From contig NC_092580.1 of assembly GCF_037975245.1 (NCBI RefSeq), forward strand, positions 29,477,501 to 29,541,500: a DNA stretch of 64,000 nucleotides, read 5' to 3'. A model generated the notes under the pieces. That model was given only the letters and a program-made list of their open reading frames with translations. It did not search any database and was not told the origin of the DNA. Positions 24,001-36,119 of this stretch are shown one piece after another (the first letter of the stretch is position 1; each line of letters begins with the position of its first letter). Made by a program: the position numbers and the translations under genes. This DNA is from Apostichopus japonicus (Eukaryota; Echinodermata; Holothuroidea; Aspidochirotida; Stichopodidae).

Positions 24001-26670
24001 TATATATTCTTAGCTGAAGTATTCTAAGCCACAGATATTCATAGCTTAAGACTCGTATCCGTAAGTATTCTAAGCCACAGATATTCATAGTTTAAACCTA
24101 ATCGTACGTATCCTAAGCCACAGATATTCATAACTTGAGCCTATTCGTTAAAATTCCAAGCCACAGATATTCATAGTTTAAACCTAATCGTACGTATCCT
24201 AAACCACAGATATTCATAACTTAAGCCTATTCGTTCAAATTCCAAGCCACAGATATTCATAGATTATTCCTATTCGTAAGTATTCAAATCCACAGATATT
24301 CATAGATTAAGCCTATTCGTAAGTTTTCTAAGCCACATATATTCATAGGTAAACCTAATCGTACGTATTCTAAGCCACAGATATTCATAGCTTAATCCTA
24401 TTATTCTAAGCCACAGATATTCATAGCTTAAGCCTATTCGTAAGTATTCTAAGCCAAATACATTCATATTTTAATACTAGACGTACGTATTCTAAGCCAC
24501 AGATATTTATAGTTTAATCCTATTCGTACGTATTCTAAGCCACCGATATTCAGAGCTTAATCCTATTTGTAAGTATTCTAACCCACAGATATTCATAGTT
24601 TATTCCTATCCGTAAGTATTCTAAGCCACAAATATTCATAGATTAAGCATATTCGTAAGTTTTTTAAGACACATATATTCATAGGTAAACCTAATCGTAC
24701 GTATTCTAGGCTTCAGATATTTATAGCTTAATCCTATTCGTAAGTATTCTTAGCGGCACATATTCATAGATTAATCCTATAATTCTAAGCCACAGATATT
24801 CACAGCTTAAGCCTATTCGTAAATATTCTAAGCCACATATATTCATATTTTAATCCTAGGGGTACGTATTCTATGCCACAGATTTTTATAGTTTAATCCT
24901 ATTCGTACGTATTCTAAGCCACAGATATTCATAGCCAAATCCTATTTGTTAGTATTCTAAGCCACAGATGTTCATAGCTTGAGCCTATTCGTAAGTATTC
25001 TAAGCTACAGATATTTATAGATTAATCCTATTCGTAAGTATTCCAAGCCAAATATATTCATAGTTTAATCCTATTCGTACATATCCTAAGCCACAGATAT
25101 TCATAGCTTAATCCTATTTGTTAGTATTCTAAGCCACAGATGTTGATAGATTACTCATATTCCTAAGTATTCTAAGCCACAGATATTCATAGCTTAATCC
25201 TATTTGTCATTATTGTAAGCCACACATATTCAAAGTTTAAGCCTATTCGTAAGTATTCTAAGCCACAGATATTCATAGATTACTCCTATAAGTATTCTAA
25301 GCCACAGATATTCATAGTTTAAGCCTATTCGTAAATATTCTAAGCGATAGATAATCATAGATTACTCATATTCGTAAGTATTCTAAGCCACAGGTATTTA
25401 TAGCTTAATCCTATTTGTCATATTCTAAGCCACAGATATTCTTAGTTAAGCCTATTCTTAAGTATTCTAAGCCACATATATTCATAGCTTAATCCTATTT
25501 GTTAGTATTCTAAGCCACAGATGTTGATAGATTACTCATATTCGTAAGTATTCTAAGCCACAGATATTCAATGCTTAATCCTATTTGTCATATTCTAAGC
25601 CACAGATATTCTTAGTTAAGCCTATTCTTAAGTATTCTAAGCCACATATATTCATAGCTTAATCCTATTTGTTAGTATTCTAAGCCACAGATGTTGATAG
25701 ATTTCTCCTATTCGTAATATTCAAAGCCACAGATATTCATAAGTAAATTAGTTGTGTAACTGTTTTAAAGCAACATATATTTCATAGATTAATCCTATTC
25801 ATTTTAAGCCACAGATATTCATAATTTTATTCTATTTGTAAGTATTTTAAGCCACAGATATTCATAGATTAATCCTCTTCGTAAAAGCCACATTTATTCA
25901 TATCCTAAGCCTATTTGTGAGTAAAGCCTATTCGTTAGTATTCGAAGCCACAGATATTCATAGTTTAAACCTATTCGTAAGTATCCTAAACCACAGATAT
26001 TCATAGATGAATCCCATTCGTAATTAATCTAAGCCACAGATATTCATAGATTAATCCTATTTGTAAGTATTCTAACCCACAGATATGAATAATTTAATCC
26101 CATTCGTAAGTATTCTAAGCCACAGAGATTCATAGTTTAAGCCTATTGATCGTAAGTGTTCTAAGCCAAATATATTCATAGTTCAATCCTTATCGTAAGT
26201 ATTCTTAGCCACAGATATACATCAGTAAATTAGCTATGTAACTGCTGTAAGCCACATATATTCATAATTTAATACTATTCGTAAATATTCTCAGCCACAG
26301 ATATTCATAGATTAATCCTCTTCGTAATGATTCTAAGCCACAGATATTCATAGCTTAATCCTATTAGTAAGTATTCTTAGCCACAGATATTTATAGTGTA
26401 ATCCTATTTGTAAGTATTCTAAGCCACAGATATTCATAACTAAATAAGCTATGTAACTGTTGTAAGCCACAGATATTTCATATATTAATCTTATTGGTAA
26501 GTACTTTAAGCCACAGATATTCATAGTTTAATCCTATTTGTAAGTATTGTAAGCCACAGATATTCATATCTTAAGCCTATTCGTAATTAAAACCTATTCG
26601 TAAATATTCTAAGCCACAGATATTTATAGTTTAATCCTATTCGTAATCATTCTAAGCCACAGATATTTAT
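21040..26670 (+). repeat. Satellite A, subfamily 2 (~43-bp unit)
   Basis: Tandem units built of AGTATTCTAAGCCACAGATA + TTCATAGCTTAATCCTATTCGTA. By length subfamilies 1 and 2 together hold roughly 170 units. The core CCACAGATATTCATAG is conserved while the second half varies (CTTAAGCC, TTTAAACC, ATTAATCC; TATTTGTTAG or CGTACG). Local duplications show recent unequal exchange, e.g. a stretch near 25390-25530 repeated near 25560-25700. Subfamily 2 differs from subfamily 1 by TTCTAAGCC in place of TTGTAGGCC. The array ends abruptly at 26668. Its left edge near 21,040 is marked by a TA run and a mixed unit. No ORF of note. Confidence 0.95.
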
Positions 26671-26671
26671 C

Positions 26672-29600
26672 CGCGTTTAATCTTTGTCTGCGTGTCGTCT
26701 GATTGTGTCATTGTCGTCTGCGTGTCGTCTGATTGTCTGAGTGTCGTCTGCGTGTCGTCTGATTGTCGTCTGCCTGTCGTCTGCGTGTCATCTAATTTTC
26801 TGATTGTCGTCCGATTGTCGTCTGCGTGTCGTCTGATTGTCATCGGATTGTCGTCTGCGTGTCTGCGTGTCATCTGATTGTCTGATTGTCGTCCGATTGT
26901 CGTCTGCGTGTCGTCTGATTGTCATCTGATTGTCGTCTGCGTGTCGTCTGAATGTCTGATTGTCGTCTGCGTGTCGTCTGATTGTCGTCTGCCTGTCGTC
27001 TGCGTGTCATCTGATTGTGTTCTTGTCGTCTGCGTGCGTTTGATTGTCTGAGTGTCGTTTGCGTGTCGTTTACGTGTCTGATAGTCTGATTGTCGTCTGC
27101 GTGTCGCCTGATTGTCGTCTGATTGTCGTCTGCGTGTCTGCGTGTCGTCTGATTGTCTGATTGTGGTCAGATTATCGTCTGCGTGTCGTCTGATTGTCGT
27201 CTGCGTGTCGTCTGCGTGTCGTCTGATTGTCGTCTGATTGTCGTCTGCGTGTCGTCTGATTGTGCCATTGTCGTCTGCGTGTCGTTTGATTGTCTGAGTG
27301 TCGTCTGCGTGTCGTTTACGTGTCGTCTGATTGTCGTCAGATTATCGTCTGCGTGTCGTCTGATTGTCGTCTGCGTGTCGTCTGCGTGTCGTCTGATTGT
27401 GTCATTGTCGTCTGCGTGTCGTTTGATTGTCTGAGTGTCGTCTGCGTGTCGTCTGCGTGTCTGCGTGTCGTCGGATTGTCGTCTGATTGTCGTCTGCGTG
27501 TCGCCTGATTGTCATCTAATTGCCGTCTGCGTGTCTGCGTGTTTACGTGTCTGCGTGTCGTCTGGTTGTCGTCAGACTCTCGTCTGCGTGTCGTCTGATT
27601 GTCGTCCGATTGTCCTCTGCGTGTCGTTTGATTGTCATTTGATTGTCGCCTGCTTGTCGTCTGATTGTGTTCATGTCGTCTGCGTGTCGTTTACGTGTCT
27701 GATAGTCTGATTGTCGTCTGCGTGTCGCCTGATTGTCGTCTGATTGTCGTCTGCGTGTCTGCGTGTCGTCTGATTGTCTGATTATGGTCAGATTATCGTC
27801 TGCGTGTCGTCTGATTGTCGTCTGCGTGTCGTCTGATTGTCGTCTGCGTGTCGTCTGATTGTCGTCTGCGTGTCGTCTGATTGTCGTCTGCGTGTCGTCT
27901 GATTGAGTGTCGTCTGTGTGTCGTTTACGTGTCGTCTGATTGTCGTCAGATTGTCTGAGTGTCGTTTGCGTGTCGTTTACGTGTCTGATAGTCTGATTGT
28001 CGTCTGCGTGTCGCCTGATTGTTATCTTATTGTCGTCTGCGTGTCTGCGTGTCGTCTGATTGTCGTCTGCGTGTCGTGTGCGTGTCGCCTGATTGTCATC
28101 TTATTGTCGTCTGCGTGTCGTCTGATTGTCCAATTGTCGTCAGATTGTCGTCTGCGTGTCGTCTAATTGTCGTATGATTGTCACCTGCGTGTCGTCTGAG
28201 TGTCGTCTGATTGTCGTCTGCGTGTCTGCGTGTCGTCTGATTGTCTGATTGTCGTCAGATTGTCTTCAGATTGTCGTCTACATGTTGTTTGATTGTCTGA
28301 GTGTCGTTTGCGTGTCGTTTACGTGTCTGATAGTCTGATTGTCGTCTGCGTGTCGCCAAATTGTCTGATTGTCGTCTGATTGTCGTCTGCGTGTCGCCTG
28401 ATTGTCATCTAATTGTCGTCTGCGTGTCGTCTGATTGTCGTCTGCGTGTCGTCTGATTGTCGTCTGCGTGTCGTCTGCGTGTCGTCTGATTGTCGTCTGA
28501 TTGTCGTCTGCGTGTCGTCTGATTGTGTCATTGTCGTCTGCGTGTCGTTTGATTGTCTGAGTGTCGTCTGCGTGTCTGCGTGTCGTCTGATTGTCGGATT
28601 GTCGTCTGATTGTCGTCTGCGTGTCGCCTGATTGTCATCTAATTGCCGTCTGCGTGTCTGCGTGTCGTCTGGTTGTCGTCAGATTATCGTCTGCGTGTCG
28701 TCTGATTGTCGTCTGCGTGTCGTCTGCGTGTCGTCTGATTGTGTCATTGTCGTCTGCGTGTCGTTTGATTGTCTGAGTGTCGTCTGCGTGTCGTCTGCGT
28801 GTCTGCGTGTCGTCTGATTGTCGGATTGTCGTCTGATTGTCGTCTGCGTGTCGCCTGATTGTCATCTAATTGCCGTCTGCGTGTCTGCGTGTTTGCGTGT
28901 CTGCGTGTCGTCTGGTTGTCGTCAGACTCTCGTCTGCGTGTCGTCTGATTGTCGTCCGATTGTCCTCTGCGTGTCGTTTGATTGTCATTTGATTGTCGCC
29001 TGCTTGTCGTCTGATTGTGTTCATGTCGTCTGCGTGTCGTTTACGTGTCTGATAGTCTGATTGTCGTCTGCGTGTCGCCTGATTGTCGTCTGATTGTCGT
29101 CTGCGTGTCTGCGTGTCGTCTGATTGTCTGATTGTGGTCAGATTATCGTCTGCGTGTCGTCTGATTGTCGTCTGCGTGTCGTCTGATTGTCGTCTGCGTG
29201 TCGTCTGATTGTCGTCTGCGTGTCGTCTGATTGTCTGAGTGTCGTCTGTGTGTCGTTTACGTGTCGTCTGATTGTCGTCAGATTATCGTCTGCGTGTCGT
29301 CTGATTGTCGTCTGATTGTCGTCTGCGTGTCGTCTGCGTGTCGTCTGATTGTGTCATTGTCGTCTGCGTGTCGTTTGATTGTCTGAGTGTCGTCTGCGTG
29401 TCTGCGTGTCGTCTGATTGTCGGATTGTCGTCTGATTGTCGTCTTCGTGTCGCCTGATTGTCATCTAATTGCCGTCTGCGTGTCTGCGTGTCGTCTGGTT
29501 GTCGTCAGACTCTCGTCTGCGTGTCGTCTAATTGTCGTCCGATTGTCCTCTGCGTGTCGTTTGATTGTCATTTGATTGTCGCCTGCTTGTCGTCTGATTG

Positions 29601-32600
29601 TGTTCTTGTCGTCTGCGTGTCTGCGTGTCGTCTGATTGTCTTCTGCGTGTCGTTTACGTGTCGTTTACGTGTCTGATAGTCTGATTGTCGTCTGCGTGTC
29701 GCCTGATTGTCATCTTATTGTCGTCTGCGTGTCGTCTGATTGTCCAATTGTCGTCAGATTGTCGTCTGCGTGTCGTCTAATTGTCGTATGATTGTCACCT
29801 GCGTGTCGTCTGCGTGTCGACTGAGTGTAGTCTGATTGTTATCTGATTGTCGTTGCGTGTCTGCGTGTTGTCTGATTGTCGTCTGATTGTTGTCTGCGTG
29901 TCGCCTGATTGTCATCTGATTGTCGTCTGCGTGTCGTCTGAATGTCTGATTGTCGTCTGATTGTCGTTTGCGTGTGGTTTACGTGTCTGCGTGTCGTTTC
30001 CGTGTCGTCAGGTTGTCGTCTGCGTGTCGTCTGATTGTCATCCTATTGTCGTCTGCGTGTCGTCTGATTGTCATGTGATTGTCGTCTGCGTGTCGTATGA
30101 TTGTGTTCTTGTCGTCTGCATGTCTTTTGATGGTCTGAGTGTCGTCTGAGTGTCGTTTGCGTGTCGTTTACGTGTCTGATAGTCTGATTGTCGTCTAATT
30201 GTGGTCTGTGTGTCGCCTGATTGTCATCTTATTGTCGTCTGATTGTCGTCTGCGTGTCGTCTGATTGTCGTCTGCGTGTCGTCTTATTGTCGTCTGATTG
30301 TCGTCTGCCTGTCGTCTGCGAGTCGTCTGCGTGTCGTCTGATTGTCGTCAGATTGTCGTCTGCGTGTCGTTTGATTGTCTGAGTGTCGTCTGCGTGTCGT
30401 TTACGTGTCTGATAGTCTGATTGTCGTCTGATTGTCGTATGCGTGTCGTCTGATTGTCTGATTGTCGTCTGCATGTCGTCTTATTTGTCGTCTGATTGTC
30501 GTCTGATTGTGTCATTGTCGTCTGCGTGTCGTCTGATTGTCTGACTGTCTGACTGTCGTCTGCGTGTCGTTTGATCGTCTGAGTGTCGTCTGCGTGTCGT
30601 TTACGTGTCTGCGTGTCGTCTGATTGTCGTCTGATTGTCGTCTGATTGTGTTCTTGTGGTCTGCGTGTCATCTGATTGTCTTCAGCGTGTCGTCTGATTG
30701 TCATCTGCGTGTCGTCTGATTGTGTCATTGTCGTCTGCGTGTCGTCTGATTGTCTGACTGTCGTCTGCGTAACGTTTGATCGTCTGAGTGTCGTCTGCGT
30801 GTCGTTTACGTGTCTGCGTATCGTCTGATTGTCGTCTGCGTGTCGCCTGATTGTCATCTAATTGTAGTCTGCGTGTCTGCATGTCGTCTGATTGTCGTCA
30901 GATTGTCGTCTGCGTGTCGTCTGATTGTCCTCTGCGTGTCGTCTGATTGTCATGTGATTGTCGTCTGCGTGTCGTCTGATTGTGTTCTTGTGGTCTGCAT
31001 GTCTTTTGATTGTCTGAGTGTCGTTTGCGTGTCGTTTACGTGTCTGATAGTCTGATTGTCGTCTGCGTGTCGCCTGATTGTCATCTAATTGTCGTCTGCG
31101 TGTAGTCTGATTGTCGTCCGATTGTCCTCTGCGTGTCGTCTGATTGTCATGTGATTGTCGTCTGCGTGTCGTCTGATTGTGTTCTTGTGGTCTGCATGTG
31201 TTTTGATTGTCTGAGTGTCGTTTGCGTGTCGTTTACGTGTCTGATAGTCTGATTGTCGTCTGCGTGTCGCCTGATTGTCATCTAATTGTCGTATGCGTGT
31301 CGTTTGATTGTCTGAGTGTCGTCTGCGTGTCGTTTACGTGTCTGATTGTCGTCTGCATGTCGCCTGATTGTCACCTAATTGTCTTCTGCGTGTCGCCTGA
31401 TTGTCATCTGATTGTCTTCAGCGTGTCGTCTGATTGTATTCTTGTCGTCTGCGTGTCGTTTGATTGTCTGAGTGTCGTTTGCGTGTCGTTTACGTGTCTG
31501 ATAGTCTGATTGTCGTCTGCGTGTCGCCTGATTGTCATCTTATTGTCGTCTGCGTGTTTGCGTGTCTGCGTGTCGTCAGATTGTCGTCTGTGTGTCGTCT
31601 GATTGTCGTCTGCGTGTCGTCTGATTGTCGTCTGCGTGTCTGCGTGTCGTCTGATTGTCGCCTGCGTGTCGTCTGACTGTCGTCTGCGTGACATCTGATT
31701 GTCTTCAGCGTGTCGTGTGATTGTCGTCTGCGTGTCGTCTGATTGTGTCATTGTCGTCTGCGTGTCGTCTGATTGTGTTCTTGTCGTCTGCGTGTCGTTT
31801 GATTGTCTGAGTGTCGTTTGCGTGTCGTTTACGTGTCTGATAGTCGTCTGATTGTCGTCTGCGTGTCGTCTGCGTGTCGTCTGATTGTCTGATTGTCGTC
31901 TGCGTGTCGTCTGATTGTGTCATTGTCGTCTGCGTGTCGTTTGATTGTCGGAGTGTCGTCTGTGTGTCGTTTACGTGTCTGCGTGTCGTCTGATTGTCTG
32001 ATTGTCGTCTGATTGTCGTTTGCGTGTCGCCTGATTGTCATCTAATTGTCGTCTGCGTGTCTGCGTGTCTGCGTGTCTGCGTGTCGTCTGATTGTCGTCA
32101 GATTGTCGTCAGATTGTCGTCTGATTGTCGTCCGATTGTCGCCTGCGTGTCGTCTGAATGTCTGATTGTCGTCTGCTTGTCGTCTGATTGTCGTCTGCCT
32201 GTCGTCTGCGTGTCGTCTGATTGTGTCATTGTCGTCTGCGTGTCGTTTGATTGTCTGATTGTCGTCTGCGTGTCGTTTACGCGTCTGATAGTCTGATTGT
32301 CGTCTGAGTGTCGTCTGATTGTCATCTGATTGCCATCGCGTGTCTGCGTGTCGTCTGATTGTCGTCTGCGTGTCGCCTGATTGTCATCTAATTGTCGTCT
32401 GCGTGTCTGCTTGTCGTCTGAATGCCTGAGTGTCGTCTGCGTGTCATCTGATTGTGTCGTTGTCGTCTGCGTGTCGTTTGATTGTCTGAGTGTCGTCTGC
32501 GTGTCGTTTACGTGTCTGCGTGTCGTCTGATTGTCGTTTGCTTGTCGCCTGATTGTCATCTTATTGTCGTCTGATTGTCGTCTGCGTGTCTGCGTGTCGC

Positions 32601-33009
32601 CTGATTGTCGTCAGATTGTCTTCAGCGTGTCGTCTGATTGTCGTCTGCGTGTCGTCTGATTGTGTCATTGTCGTCTGCGTGTCGTCTGATTGTCTGACTG
32701 TCTGACTGTCGTCTGCGTGTCGTTTGATCGTCTGAGTGTCGTCTGCGTGTCGTTTACGTGTCTGCGTGTCGTCTGATTGTCGTCTGATTGTCGTTTGCTT
32801 GTCGCCTGATTGTCATCTAATTGTCGTCTGCGTGTCGTCTGATTGTCGTCAGATTGTCGTCTGCGTGTCGTCTGATTGTCGTCTGACTGTCGTCTGCGTG
32901 TCGTCTGAGTATCGCCTGCGTGTCGTCTGCGTGTCGTCTGATTGTCGTCTGATTGTCGTCTGATTGTCGTCTGCGTGTCCTCTGCGTGTCTTCTGCGTGT
33001 CTGCGTGTA
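26672..33009 (+). repeat. Satellite B, 11-bp CpG-rich unit with higher-order repeats
   Basis: Almost 6.4 kb built of two alternating 11-mers, TGTCGTCTGAT and TGTCGTCTGCG, with variants (TGTCGTTTAC, TGTCATCTGAT, TGTCTGAG). The plus strand is nearly free of A, and every unit contains one or two CpG. Because 3 x 11 = 33, the repeat stays open in several frames on both strands; the resulting ORFs (CVSSDCRLIVV-type on plus, RRHADDNQTTI-type on minus, up to 169 codons) are by-products. Higher-order copies are clear: a block containing GTCGTCAGACTCTCGTCTGC occurs near 27565, 28920 and 29505, embedded in longer near-identical stretches. Confidence 0.95.
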
Positions 33010-36000
33010 TATACTGCCAAAGTAGGTTTACAAATCCATATACAGGCTAGACTGTCTAGGTGCTGGGTTGAGTTGAGGGTTGAGGGTTGACGGTTGAGGT
33101 GTAACTTATTTAGACGGTATCAATGGAACTAACTCCTCGCCAGGTCCTACGGGACGAAAAGAGGGCATGGGCAGGGCCTCGGGGGGCAGTTCCCCAGGCG
33201 CTCAACCATGATTTCTTTTTCTTTTGCCATTCAAATTCAAACATGTGAGAATGGAACTAAGTACCCACGTGTACAATTTGGCGGTAACATGGCGCAAAAG
33301 TTCACAATTTCTATGGCGGAAAGTACCAATGGCGGAATAACACGGACCCTGGCACAGTACAGTTGTTTGAAAGAAACACCACGGTAATCATTTTACAGCA
33401 GTCCCAGTTGTTAATCTGTGTGTCTGCGTTTTTATCTTCTTTTTTTTAAACTTTGCCTTCTATATTTTAATATGCCTGTCTACAATATCTGCATGACGTA
33501 TTTTAGCTAGTCGATGCTGTGTGACGGTTTAATGTACATTGCAAAATTGGAAATTTCCAGAAGAAAATACAAACTGACTAAAAAAAGTAAACAACCGATA
33601 ATTGTACAATTTATGTAGACAACAAACCGTGACACATTTACTGCAAAGTAGTTGTTGGAAAGAATCTGAAATATTACACATTGATCTAAGATCTATGTAT
33701 GGTTTTTCGCAGGTGACTTACGTTTTCTCCATGAAATGAATCACAGTATGCTATGTGATCTGCTATAAGTTCATGACGCATGCATGTTCTTCTAAGCCTT
33801 TACTACCCTTTGTTAACCTGAGACTCAAATTGTGACAAACTCCGAAACTCTATAATCTTCAAAACTTCCATCAAATCTTAGGAATGTTATTTTCCACTCA
33901 GAATACATGGTGTACATTATAAACTAGTTCAAACAAGTACGTCTTGTTCTCTATTGCCATGACGATTTCACTCACTGATATTTTCCGACACATATTTCGT
34001 AATAGCGCCATAAATTTGTAATGATGTGCTGTTCAATAGTACGTCCAACAGAACATTTGCATGAAATTCCACGAGAATACCGGTTGCTGCTCGTTATATA
34101 TAGATTATATTCTGTAACCCGACTACTCATTATTGAAGTGCACGTGCGCACTACAATATTGGCATTACTGGCCATGTGAACGATACCTACATGACTGGAC
34201 GTTGAAACTTAAGTTACAAATAGTCAATGGACATTTGCAGTTTCAGAGAATAGCTGCGTAGCCACTTATTCTGAACCTCTCACGGCGCTCACTGCGCCCT
34301 CACTTTGTAAGTATTTACATGAATATTACCATGGTGTGTTGTCCGATCAAAAAAAAAACATGCATGAACAACCGAAAAGAACGTCCTATATAATACTGCA
34401 AGCACTCCACGCGTACTAAAATATTACTTATTTCCAGGCAAATGTAGTTCTAGTTAAGAAGGGTTTCTTTCCCCTAGTTGTTTAGTTGTCACTACTCAAC
34501 CGAATTCTAATTCTCATAAAAGGGAAGAGAAAGAGGGCGTAGAGTCTAGTGAGAGGCAATTGCCATTACGATCACTGTTGCTATGCTGTCGATGATGCGA
34601 TTTAAAATTGTAATACACATGGAAAGTAGACTAATCACAATCAAGTGATTCAAAATCACAAGACAAATACGGAAAGATATTGTTTTGTAGCTAATAAATG
34701 TACATACCATCTATACGTGACAGAACGGCTTACCCTTGATAATCTATCGTGTTCTCCTCCATGAATGTACGTATTTCTGAACAACAATCTGAGTAGAAAG
34801 TTATCAATGAATAGTGACAGAGCAAGGAAACTATCGCTTAGGACCTTAGGTAATTAAGTCAGTTTAATAATGTGCCACAATGTTGAATTTCTCTTGAAAT
34901 ACAAGGAAACACGCAACTTTATTTCATTGATTTATTTTTCCGCAGCCAGATGAATAATTACACGTTAATTGTCTACATTAATATATCAAATAGTTGAGAA
35001 ACTAAGGAAGTGTTCTAGGAAGCATCGCCGTTTACCTAACTACAGTGATTCGGTAAAACATATAGATATACCGAAAATCGAGGAAGTATAAGCTATCGAC
35101 TGTTTAATGAAACATTCCATCTCAATCGTGGGGATTGCTTCCTGATTTTTCAAGTCATCTATGTTGTTCGCATCGATTAAAGGATATTGGAAAGTTTTGG
35201 AGTTCACTGTTAGAGTCTCACTGAAGATCATTTCAGATACGACATCAATTTTAACGCAAGGGACAGTCGGTTGTTTCCAATAAAACACATCACAGCGCAT
35301 AATCTACTTTGAACCAGATTCACACATGGTAATAGCCTAGTGCAGCAATTTGTTTTGGAACCCTGATAAGTTGTGGTCTTGTCTAAGAACTTCGACAGAC
35401 TGAAGCTTAGGTAAAATGTTTGTCTTCATATGTCATAGTCCAAGAAAATAACACTAACCAGTTGTATTAATGAGTCGAACTCCCAATAGTATAGTTATCA
35501 AAATGGAATTCTATATGAGCCGAAGTGAAACCGAGCCTATAGCAAGTTTACTCCGCAATCGATATCCGTATGATGACAAACTATTAACTTTAATTTCTTT
35601 CTTCTGCCTTGTGGCCAATTTTGTGGCTATTATTGTGGATACAAGGGCCTGAAATAATTGAATGTAACCTTGTAGATAGGACAAATGTGGTGATTTGCAG
35701 TAGGTCCACATAACAAAGGTATATACTTCAGTCAAGATGCAGTAACTATTCGAATAGATAAAATTATAGTTTCGGGCCGTGTAACAATGGTTAGGTCATG
35801 GTTATAGGACGGTCTTTGATATACAAGTACCAATATGATATCATATCTATAAAGATAACGCTATTTTAATCTGTTTACAGACTGAAGTTTAAGTTATTGA
35901 TATGTACATGTAATATTTATATCTTACAGTGATTAACCAAGTGCTCAGGAGACACAATCACAACCACGTATTTCTTGTGTGCACTCACCTCCAGTATACA

Positions 36001-36030
36001 TGTGGCAATGCGACCTGGCCATACTGAACA
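33010..36030. other. Intergenic stretch between satellite B and the P450 gene
   Basis: Contains a short TTGAGGG-type repeat at 33066-33095 and a GC-rich patch at 33130-33210. ORFs of 60 to 86 codons (for example 35040-35300 minus and 35470-35652 plus) have no supporting splice sites or domains, so I do not call genes. Any upstream control region of the P450 would lie here. Confidence 0.5.
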
Positions 36031-36032
36031 CA

Positions 36033-36040
36033 CTATATAT
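36033..36040 (+). promoter_or_regulatory. Possible TATA box of the P450 gene
   Basis: CTATATAT lies about 80 bases before the ATG at 36120. A start site some 30 bases downstream would fall near 36063, so the in-frame ATG at 36063 would be at or before the mRNA start. This favours 36120 as the start codon. Confidence 0.4.
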
Positions 36041-36119
36041 GTAGCACTTCAAGTGTAGGCCTATGGTTAGTTTTATTATTCACGGACAAACGAGAATATC
36101 GGAGACACTCGACAACGAC

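Noticed and set aside
19190-33009. Possible CRISPR-like array
   Set aside because: Repeats run head to tail with no unique spacers, units vary gradually, and the setting is an animal genome.
26667-33020. Many ORFs of 60-169 codons in the satellite B region on both strands
   Set aside because: They are translations of the 11-bp repeat, which stays open in several frames; no start context, splice sites or non-repeat sequence supports a gene.
35040-35300. 86-codon minus-strand ORF with protein-like composition
   Set aside because: No splice partner, no recognised domain, no conserved context; kept only as intergenic.
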